NCBI RefSeq assembly: GCF_002775205.1
Contig: NC_036458.1
Coordinates: 1,766,560-1,830,559, forward strand
DNA length: 64,000 nt
From: Xiphophorus maculatus
Taxonomy: Eukaryota; Chordata; Actinopteri; Cyprinodontiformes; Poeciliidae
Direction of reading: 5' to 3'
Position numbers and translations under genes: made by a program. Shown here in pieces: positions 29,214-40,300 of the stretch. The first letter of the stretch is position 1. Each line of letters starts with the position of its first letter. Under the pieces are notes generated by a model. It saw only the letters and a program-made list of their open reading frames with translations. It was not told the origin of the DNA and ran no database searches.

Positions 29214-31393
29214 GATTCATCCATCTGGGAGTTTTTAAACCTTTGTGAGCTACATATGGAGAAATACAGACTTTTTCAAGTTTTCAAATGAAACAATAAA
29301 AATTTTTTCCTACTTGTACCAAGAAACCTGCAAGGAATTCAAATGTTTACCTTGTTTTTCTTTAGTTTTTTGCCAACAGACGATTTATATCATGAGAATT
29401 ACCTGTTTTATATTATTAAATCATTGTTTACCTGCAGTAATCAAATAAATCGCAGTCTGTAATTAATTAATTTCAAAATAAGCACCATTTTCAATTTAAC
29501 ATTTTTGCTGTTAGATTGTTGAATAAACAGACGTGTGAGCTCGACAACAGAGATGTGTAATGATTTTATTTTGGTTAATCGACCATCAGTAAGCCCTGAT
29601 CATTCATGGAGCTTCTTTAAAAATGTGGACAGGACGCTGACATAGCTAACGCTAAAGCTAACATGTAGCATTAGCGTTAGCTAAAGCTACATGTTTAACA
29701 TTGAGATGCTATTTTAGTCTTGAATAGCTTCGCTGATCAGCTAAATCCTTCTGGTACAACATGAATGCAGAAATAGTCTTTTCAGCGTCAAATCAGATTA
29801 GTTTAGCAGTAAAAATTAACCCCCAGTGGCCCAGAGAAGCGGTTTTGTCGACCATCGCTGCTGTACAGATTAGCGGGCGAACCAGAGGTTCCGGCTCGGG
29901 ACTTTTGTATGCACCAAAAAAAAAAAGAAGCAATTAATTACATTAAAATTTTTAACATTTTAAAATATATGTAATATATTCATATATTTCAAAGTTAGCC
30001 ACATTTTAATTCTCCAATATTAGTAATCGAATTAAAGCCTTAAATTTTCGGTCCTCCGTTTTAGCAACGTCCGTACAACAAATGTCGAAGGGGATTCTGG
30101 TAAAATCTTTCATTAAAGCAGCATGATAATTTGTTGCTGAGCATGTGAAAAGAAAATAATTCCCAATAAAATAATTTAGCATTTGAAAAATAAATAATCG
30201 TAGAATCGGTACCGTCGATTCTGGTAACCAAAAAATCAACAGTAAGGGTAAATTTGTGTAGCGGTGCTAAAACACCGATTTTCCGCAGCCACAGTGTGAG
30301 AGGAAGAAGAATTGTCTTACTTTATGAAACTGTGTTCAAGCATTTTTAATAATTTTAGGAATTTTGAGGGAGAGGCAGCGTTAGATCTGGATGTGTTTAA
30401 CAGAAGTCAATAGCATTAAATCATCTGATACCAGAGGTATTATCTGTGCTGGTCAAATTCAAATTACACATTTATGATGTCCATCCTGTATGAACGCTTT
30501 AAAAAAAACCCACTTTGTATTGCCTTGTTGCTGTAAATGTGCTATATAAATAAAATCCTTTACCTTTTAAACAAAGTGAACAGATTTTCCCAAATTCTAT
30601 TTTCATTTCAACTTGTTGCAGTTTCTAACCAAGCAGCCAGACTTTCTGGTAATCTCTCAATTACCAGAAAGTAAGGTACTTCTTATAAAGTAACTTGCAA
30701 GTACTGTAACACAACCCTTGGATTCTGATAGAGTAATATCAGTAATATACTCTATCAGACTCTATCAGAATCCAAAAGTTGTATTCTGACAGAGTAACAT
30801 TAGAAAATAAAGTAACTTTGTTCATTTCAAAAGACTGACCTGTAAGTTCTGAGAAAGTAACCCATAATGTATAATAAAATCTAAAAGGTAACCTGTAAAT
30901 TTCTCCCAATTGGTTTGTAGATTCTTGAAAAGTTACTGTTGAAGTTTCAAGATGGTACAAACTGTTTTATGTTTTGCAACCAAAATTTTAAGTTAAGATA
31001 TCAAATATCCTCACAGAATATTTTGCAAATTTACAAGTTCTAGTTTTCATTTGCTTTACAACCATTTAAAACGTTACGTGAACAGTAATGTAATATATAT
31101 CCATTTAATTAAAGTGCTCTACAGTTACAGGCAACTTAAGCTTCATTATCTGAATAAAAACCTCCCACATGGTGTCAAACTCAAATGTTGACTTTTTCCT
31201 GCAGCTGCTGGAGAACAATTGAAATGCTTGAAGGGTTTATTATTTTGTTTTCCTGTAGATGAGATGAACAAACAGAAGATGCATTTAAATGGCTCCCTAA
31301 AAGCCTCATTTCCACGTTTTTGTTGTTGCGTTTATTTAAGCAGCTTCCCAGTTTATAAAGGTTCACTCGGATTGAAATGAACTGAAGGGAGGC
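29214..31393. other. Intergenic stretch downstream of tsen54
   Basis: Contains the tsen54 3' UTR, a 13-bp-arm imperfect palindrome at 29643-29683, the second copy of the 94-bp duplication (30106-30199), a repeat tail with GTGCTATATAAATAAA near 30540, and two short hairpins at 30641-30672 and 30720-30773. No gene was seen. Confidence 0.55.
30106..30199 (+). repeat. 94-bp segment, second copy of a direct duplication
   Basis: Near-identical to 28796-28889, same length, same orientation, about 1.3 kb away. No transposon ends flank it that I can see. Confidence 0.8.
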
Positions 31394-34300
31394 ATGGCAG
31401 CTCTACGGATTTTTCGTTTTGTGATATTTGCTGGTAAGTCTGTTACTTAAAAAATGTTTTTGTATTGCAAGTAGGAATCAAGAGACAGAATATGTCTTGA
31501 GTTTGTGCTAGATCAGGATTTTGTTGTCTTGTTTGCAGCAGGTTTTTGCAGCAGTCTGTCTTCAGATTGCACATATTATGGTCTTCTGGAACACCTGAAC
31601 CTGACAGCGTCAGATACGGGTCTAGAAATGATCCGACCAGTGAAAAACTGGACCACCACCACCAAAGTGGACCTGGAGATGGTGCTGTATGGCATTTTAG
31701 GGGTTGTAAGTTTTGTCTTTATTTGTTTCATTCAAATGTTTCATTTAGCCAAGTTTTCCAAATAGTTTTTTATTTTTTATTTTAATGTATTTATTTGATT
31801 TGGACATTACACGTTAATCAACATCATCACACTTAATCGCAGTGTAAATGTGCAGGAATTAGCACAGTAGCTAAATTATATCACAGGTTTCTTTGACATG
31901 TAAAACATATTGATGTCTGCAGGATGAGAAGTGCCAAACTGTCACAGTTCACATTTGGGTCACAAAGGTAAGATTTTTCACTAGTCTGTTAAACATTTCA
32001 TTCAATCTGATGAAATGACGTTTGTAGATGTAAATATATTCATGATTAGTAAAATGTAACTGCTACAAACACTCAGTATAGCTCAGCTTCTGTTTTTTCT
32101 CACAAGTATTGGACGAATGAATTTCTAAGGTGGAATCAATCCGACTTCTGCGGGATAAATGAAGTTTCTGTTCCCAGGGCAAAACTCTGGATCCCGGAAA
32201 TAGTCATTCAACAAGAGTGAGTATGTGTGTGTTGGGGTGTGGGGGCGTGTGTTTGCTTTTGTTTCTAATACCTTGTGGGGACCATTTTCCTGACATATAT
32301 TACGTTGTGGGGACACACTGCTCCTTGTGGGGTCCGAAACCTGGTCCCCACAAGGGGAAACGCTGTTTTTGGGTCAGGGGTCAGATTTAGGACTAAGGTG
32401 TGAATTGAGTTTTGGTTAGGGTTAGGATAAGGGTAAGAGTAAAGTTTAGGCTGTAGAAATGAATGGAAGTCAATGGAAAGTCCCCGCAAAGATGTGTGTG
32501 TGGTGTGTGTGTGTGTGTGTGTACTTGTATATAATACATATTGAGAACCATTTTCATTGACAGAGAGAGGTAATTTGTGGAACATTTTAATTTTCTTGGT
32601 TGACACTTTTTAGGAACCAAAATGGCAACTTTTGATCACACTAATTGAGCAACCTGTTCCCCTCCCCACCTGCAGGGGCGCTGCACCAAGAACCACTGAA
32701 GGAAACAACACAAAAACCTCTGAAGAGACTGAGTGCAACTTCCTTCTTCAATGTAAATAAAAATGGAGTTGTGTCAGATTTCAGGGGTTGCAGGATTTGT
32801 CTTTTTTTCTCCCGCTATCGCTAGACTAGCACTTTTGTTTTGGTTGTATTTACCCAGAATACCCTGCGTTGTAGCCTATTCCCTGCTTCTGGAGCGGTCT
32901 GTGGACCACTTGACATTCTACTTGACATTCACGTATGGATTCAAACTGCGCCAGAGTTCACTTAAACAGAACCCAGATCCAAACTTTGTTTCTTTGGTTT
33001 GCATCAGAGTTTGATTACAGATTCACCAAAACAAACCAGACTTTCTAGGCAAATGGTCTGGAGTTTGATTAAAGTGGGTTTCACATGTCTGGTGTAAATT
33101 TAGCTCTGGTTAGGAATACACTAGTAATAGTTTGTGTTTGGAAAAATATCTGGATTAATCACTGGGTCGTTAATAAATTAGATGGAAGTCAATATAAAGT
33201 CCTCAGTTGGATGGAAGTATAAAGATTTACTTTGGGAATGGCATACCATTTGGAAGCCATTTTCCCCACTTCAATCAAACTCCAGACCATTTGAATAGAA
33301 AGTCCAGTTTGTTTGGGGAGGAGTTAATGAACTCTGTGGGAACTCTGACCAAAGAAGCAAACTTTGGTCCTATAAACCTCGGTGTCGGTTCGGTTGAAGT
33401 GAACTCTGGTATGGTTTGAATGCATATGTGAACGCCAAGCGGACCAGAGACCACTCCAAAAGCAGGAAGTGGACTACAGTTCAGGGAGTTCTGGGTAAAT
33501 ATAACCAAAACAAATGTGCTAGCTTAGAGCTAGCAAGAGAAATGACTCATTGTCATTTACCAAGGCCAAAAGAAAAATTCTCCAAACTCAAATCCTCAAA
33601 TTTTTGTTTACATTTGTGAAGATGAAGTTGCTCTCAGTGTCTTCAGAGGTTTTTGTGTTGTTTCCTTCAGTGGTTCTTGGTGCAGCGCCCCCACAGGCCA
33701 GGAGGGGAACAAGGTGCTCAAAGGGTTTGGTTGGTTTGACTCAGAGCAGAGAGAAAGAAACTGAAAATTGAACAAATGTTGCAACTTTGCTCACCAATCA
33801 AACTGAGTCTATCAGGTGTAAAAAAAAAACACCCGTAGTTACCTAACTAACTGATTTTAAAAGTAACTAAGTTAGATTACAAATTACTTTATTAAGTACA
33901 TTCAACAGCTGCTGCCTCAACGTAAAACTGACAACCAGGGCAGCATTTCCTTCCTGTCCCACTAACTTCCACTCTTTCCCACTTACTGGTTTTGGACCAA
34001 AGTCCAGCTGTTGTTGTTTATGTGTGCATTTTAGTTGCAGTAATAAAATTTTATGCAACATTAAAACTATGTGCAATGCATCTGGTTGGTTTGGATGGCT
34101 TTTTGAAAACTGCTTTTTGTGTTTCCTTTTATGAAAATATTATTTAACTGACCATCTAAAACATGTAAGTGTGACAAAGGCAAAAATAGAAGAACTGTGA
34201 AAGGGGAAATGCTTTTTCTCAGCATTGTATGCTACATTAGATGTTATCTGAGTCTAAAGTTGCTTCCTCTTCTGTTGCCTTCAGTGCCTCTAATGGTGAC

Positions 34301-37300
34301 AGCGTCTATGAAGGTCCTTGGGCCATCGTGTATCCCAACGGTTATATGTTCACCTTCTTCCGCCAGACGCTGACCTTCACCTGCCGCTTCAACCTCTACA
34401 AATTCCCCTTTGATTCGCAACGTTGCAACATCACATTTGTATCCATAGACACTGACGGTAAAACACAGACTGTCAGATTAGCATCCAGGATAGAGTCAGG
34501 AGGATGAATTAAAGGTTTTTCTGTCCTGTGCACAGTGAACAGCTTGGTCCTCGGATCAGCCAAAAACGACTCGGTTCTGATGGTCACGTCCACGCAGTTC
34601 ATGATCACTCAGGGAGAATGGGGTCTGAAAGGCATCGAATTAGTCAGTGGTAACATAACCAACGGGTGGAGATATCACAGCACACTTTCTTACATTGTAA
34701 GAACACATCCACGGAAAGTTTGTTCATTTCCTGTAAGTCCATTTGACCCCAATGTGGCGTTTCTTTCAGGTGACATTGGAGAGAAAACCGTTTCTTTATG
34801 TCATAAACTTCATCATCCCGCTGGTGTATTTACTGTTCCTGGATTTGGCTTCTTTCTCCATCTCTGTGGATTCGGGTGAAAAGTTTGGCTTTAAAGTGAC
34901 TGTGCTCCTGTCCATCTCCGTCTTACTGCTGATTCTGAAGGACATTTTACCCTCGACAGAAGTAGACCTGCCGGTGATTGGTGAGTAGAAACTGCACTGC
35001 AGAAACACAACATTTTACAAAGTATTTTTGCTCTAGTTTCTAGTGCAAATATATTAATACATTTTGTTGTTGCGCAACACCCCCCCCCTCCTTTCTGTCT
35101 CTACTCTCTCACTCTCGTACTTCCTCTTCTGAGAGGGGAGATGTGCTACCAGCTCTCCATCTAACGGGTTAATTGAGTTTCCTAAATCTGCCGGGATTTA
35201 CCCTGTCCAGAACTGAAGTAAACTCTGTTTAAGCTGGTTTCGAGAAACGATTCACCTGATTTTTAACGGCCTACATCCAGGTGTCTCACCCTTCTTCCCT
35301 CTGTGAATTAGCCAGACTGAGCAGCCTACAGCCAACTAGTTTCACAGAGCACACCTGTTAACGGTCGCTCGTTCTCTTATTTTACAACTTGCATTTGTTA
35401 TTGAACCAGGTAGGTTTTAGTGACTCGGGCGAGTCCCAAGGATGACGTTTTAAATTTGGGCTACCAGCAACTTAAAAACATTTTAAACTTTTTCCTCTCC
35501 AGAATCAAACATCACAGCTATTTTACAACCATCAAAGAACTTTAAGGTGACTCATTAACTGAATGTCCACAACATCTTTTAGATTTTCTTTATGCTAAAT
35601 ATTTTATTAGTAAGGCATTTTTGCAAGGGTCAGTACAGCTTAATTCAGTAGCAGAAATAATCAAATAAGTAAAATCAATCATCTAGTCTATCTTTCCCTA
35701 CTGCTGATACTAAGAACTAAAAAAAAGGAACCTTTGAGAGAGACGGACGGAGCATGGCGCCTCGAACCCCAGACCTGGCACGACGACGAAGAAGGTGCTG
35801 CAGCAGGAGGAAGACGCCGATCGATGAAGGCCAGGATCTCCGCAGGTCTGATGATGAAGAAGGTGTTGCAGCAGGAGGAAGATGTTGATCAGCGAAGGCA
35901 GGAATCTCTGTAGGTCTGATGAGCCTCCTCTCCGCATGGATGGTGAGGTCACACAGGACTTGGTGCTGGCAGGAAGGAAGGCACCAGTTCTTCTTCTTTG
36001 TCTTTGCCTTTGTCTTCATCTTTGTCTTTGGGGTCTGAACCCAGCCGATGAGAGAAGTGCGATTTGAAGCCACAGGTTGTAGGGCTGACGGGTTGGTCCC
36101 CATGGCCGGACAGTCTTCGGCTCCGTGGCCCCGGCTCTTCTTCAGCTGCAGAGTTCTTTGTCCATCTCTTGGCTCGAAGCTGCCCGGAGGATCCAACGAA
36201 AGGTTCCTCTTTTGCACCCACCTTATATAGGGTTTATCCACCCTTTTGGTGCGTTTTCATTGGCTGTCTGCTTAGACAGATGACCTCACATCCATCACTG
36301 TCCTTCAGACATTATGTCCTGATGTCTGTGCTAATGTCTCAGAGTTGCTCAACCTCCTGTCTCCGTTGTCTGCACAACCTTTCACCTACTCTCTAAATAA
36401 GGCGTTGATCATCTCTGCTCTCCTGTTAGTTCCTTGCTTTTCACCTTTCACCTACTCTCTACCTCCAACATATCAGTGATGTTTAATTGCAGTTACACCT
36501 TTTACACCATTTCAAGTTCAATGTCAAAATCACATTTATATCACATTTATTTTCTTTAGCTTCTTTGATTTAGCATTCATTTATAATTTTATAACCATAA
36601 CTTATATCACATTTATTTTCTTCAGCTTCTCTGATTTATCATTCATTTATGATTTTATAACCATAACTTATTAATTATACTTATTATAATCTTAATGTGA
36701 GTTATTACAGATGTTTTTCTGAAAAGAAACCAAGAATAATACATGATTCTAATTATTTGATGCCAAAGTTACAGTTACTTGTTTTTCTTGTAACTGTTCC
36801 CACAAATGTTCGTGTAAATATTATTACAAGTAAACCAATATTAATATAAGTATTTTACTTTGAATCTTATCAAATTACCAAAATGTTTAGATTTCATTCT
36901 TTAAACTTTCATGATTTAAAATAAGGAATAGTCTCATCTATTTTTATAAATCTGCAGGCTGGAACTTACTTCCTCTTTTTCCAGGAAACCTGCGTTTCCT
37001 GTTTAATGACTCTCTCTGACTGACTATGATTTCTTATGATTAAATAGAGAAAAGTAGAATTAAAGCAAAGCTTGCATGAGACAAAAACAACACACACAAC
37101 TAGATTTATTTTATTGACACTTAAGTCTACTGTTGGGCCCAGATGTCACTTGAGTGATTCATTTTAAAGATAACTTTATTTATTATTACTGTTAAACTAA
37201 CTTTATTGACACTTAAGTCTACTGTTGGGCCTTAATGTCACTTGAGTGATTCATTTTAAAGATAACTTTATTTATTATTACTGTTAAACTAACTTTATTG

Positions 37301-40300
37301 ACACTTAAGTCTACTGCTGGGCCCTGATGTCACTTGAGTGATTCATTTTAAAGATAACTTTATTTATTATTACTGTTAAACTAAAATCTCCAGCATGGGG
37401 AAGTGGGATGAGCTCGGATTTTCTTGACACCCCCTCCACGAGGTCAGACCTTTCACATGCTGGGAGTCCATCACCCTCCTGCAGTTCGCCGTCCTCATCC
37501 CCTGGAAAGAGAAGAGGTTCGTCTGGGATGTGAAGATGCAGATTCTTCATCCTCAGTTGTCACAGAGGGCTCAGTGTAGTCATCAAAACTCCACTTCTCT
37601 TGACACCCCCTCCTTGGAGTTTTGATTTCCCCCATGAGGTGATGAATGTCGAAGAAAACTTGGATCGCTCTGATTCTTCTACAGGAACCTTCGCTGGATG
37701 AACTGTCAGTTCTTCAGGATGTGGGATGATTCTTTAGGGAAGATGGGCTGAGACAGAAGGCCTCAAACAAAAAAAAAAAATTCTGGCTGTTCAGCAGAGC
37801 AAAGCAAAAAGCATAAGCATCATGACGCTTTATCCGTAATCATGATCCTTTTCCATTTTAATCCATCAGGTTGTGACAGGAGTTCTTCTTTAGCATAGTC
37901 CAATTTCTTCACGGCCCTCCCAGTCCAAAGCCTTGAAGTTGTTCTTTGAACGGCAACCTTCCCGTAATAGTGGCCAGTCTACTGTAGGATGGCATGGTGC
38001 TTGATTCTCTGGCCATCTTCTCGTAATGTTCTGGTTCGCTGTAGCTAAGAACTGGCTTGAGCACTGCTTCCTCATGGACCCCTTTCTTCATCAGTAGTAC
38101 TGTGTTGAAGTTCAGTACTTACTTTACAAAATCTTGGGCGTTGAATCTCAGCTTGATCACCGTAGTTGCAGGCCGATCTTGAGCTTTAATCCAAACTCTC
38201 TGCCCTGCTTTCAGTGACACTTTGAGCTGCAACTTCCCTTTTTCTTCTCTGAGCAAAAAGGAGAAGTGTCTTCGCCTCCCTGCTTTCTGTGACGTGAACG
38301 GAGTTCCTCTGCAGGGGAAGACCTGCTCTTCTAGCAGTTGTCACTGTGTCCATCAGCACCAAGAGGTACTTCTCACCTCTCTTTCCTGTTATCCCCATTG
38401 GTTCTGCTACATCCATGCAGACTGAACCCCATGGGACTGTGCTCTTGATGAACAAACCTTCCATCCGCTGCCCTGGGTGCCCTGCGTATCGACCACATAC
38501 CTCAAAGTCACACAGCTGCATCGGATGGGCTGAAGGGACATCCAGCAGTCCTGCTTGCTCAGTTCTTCACGGGGGTGTAGCACGCCTGCATATTCGAGGG
38601 CCTTATGCACGCACCGTACTACCTGGTCCCCGTGCTACTCTAGGACCACCTGTCCTTAGGTGTTCTGTCCCACCTCGACACCGGCAGAGACAACCTTTCT
38701 TAGTGGCACGAAAGGTCATCATCTTTGCCCCTCCATAGGGCTTCTTCTCAGGTGTGCGCCTTGTCGCTGCACCTCAAGTTTCGGGCGGAGCCTCAGTTCT
38801 GCTTTCTTCTTCCACAAATCTTGATTTTCCTTTTCACCAGCTCCAGCAATCCTTCCAGTACTGCCGTTACTTCTCCGGCTTGAGCACTACCGGGAGCTTT
38901 TCCTTTCTGACGGCATCTCTCTTTGCCATCTTGCTTCAGAATAAATCCCCAGTATGCCGACTGGTCGGACCCCTTTCTGGATCCATCGGTGTAGATTGCC
39001 CCTTCCAGTTGTCCTGGCTTCTCAGATGTCGCTTGCGGTCGTTTCTTACTGGTGGGTTGTGCTGGCCCAATTTCAAGCTCCAGGTCCAGCAGGATGTCTT
39101 TAACCATGTCTGCGTCTGTGTGATGATGTCAGCTGCTGGTGTTTGTTCCTCTGTTGCCGGATGTCTTCTCGATGGCTGCAGTGGAGGACGCGGTGTGCTT
39201 CCTCATCCATCGTCAGCTGATGATACTTTTCTGTGTTTCTTGTGCATGCTTGCAGGCTGGTCTTTTCTTTTCTTGTCAGCATTACATCACGAACCACTCC
39301 AGCAAGACTGAGCCAACTTTCCTTTGTCAGGGGTTGATGTTTCAGTTCCTCATTCTTGGAACCAACGTCCCCCCTTGCTTCAGGTCTGAGTCACAGTAGC
39401 TGTGTAGAAAGTTGATGCAGTTCTGTTGAGGTCTCCTCCTTTTCCAAACGATCTGGGCGGCCGGCTTCCTCCGGTTTCTTCCCCAGATTTTCCTCCTCGA
39501 AGTGATCATCCATCACTCCGTCTCTCTGTCGGTTCGAGTTGTCTATCCCCCAAAGCCTCTCTTTGCGCTCTCGAGCAGGGATGGGTCTAGACTATGTTGG
39601 CTACTAGCTTCACTGTCTGGATCCGGTCATTTATCCTCAGTAGAAGCCTTCCCTCACCTGTATGCCATACAGTTACTGCAAGGGTTGTGACTGACGGCCT
39701 TATCAGTCACCATTAACTCTATTCCCTAAGAGTTAACAAACCAAGTGAGCTATTCAGATCCTCACATCTGTTTTCACTGACTTGGCACATAGGGCCCTCC
39801 TACTCTGTTAGTCGTGTCCCTGGCCCCACGTTGGGCGCCACTTGTTGTTGCGCAACACCCCCCCCCTCCTTTCTGTCTCTACTCTCTCACTCTCGTACTT
39901 CCTCTTCTGAGAGGGGAGATGTGCTACCAGCTCTCCATCTAACGGGTTAATTGAGTTTCCTAAATCTGCCGGGATTTACCCTGTCCAGAACTGAAGTAAA
40001 CTCTGTTTAAGCTGGTTTCGAGAAACGATTCACCTGATTTTTAACGGCCTACATCCAGGTGTCTCACCCTTCTTCCCTCTGTGAATTAGCCAGACTGAGC
40101 AGCCTACAGCCAACTAGTTTCACAGAGCACACCTGTTAACGGTCGCTCGTTCTCTTATTTTACAACTTGCATTTGTTATTGAACCAGGTAGGTTTTAGTG
40201 ACTCGGGCGAGTCCCAAGGATGACGTTTTAAATTTGGGCTACCAGCAACTTAAAAACATTTTAAACTTTTTCCTCTCCAGAATCAAACATCACAGCTATT

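Noticed and set aside
32430-32450. Interstitial telomere repeat (GGTTAGGGTTAGG)
   Set aside because: Only two units inside a known-style dispersed repeat.
35717-36241. 174-codon minus-strand frame, repeated at 40495-41019
   Set aside because: It lies within the LTRs across promoter and leader, has no recognisable domain, and is duplicated only because the LTR is.
38754-39311. 185-codon plus-strand frame
   Set aside because: Opposite strand to the ERV pol-like region; shadow of a fossil coding region.
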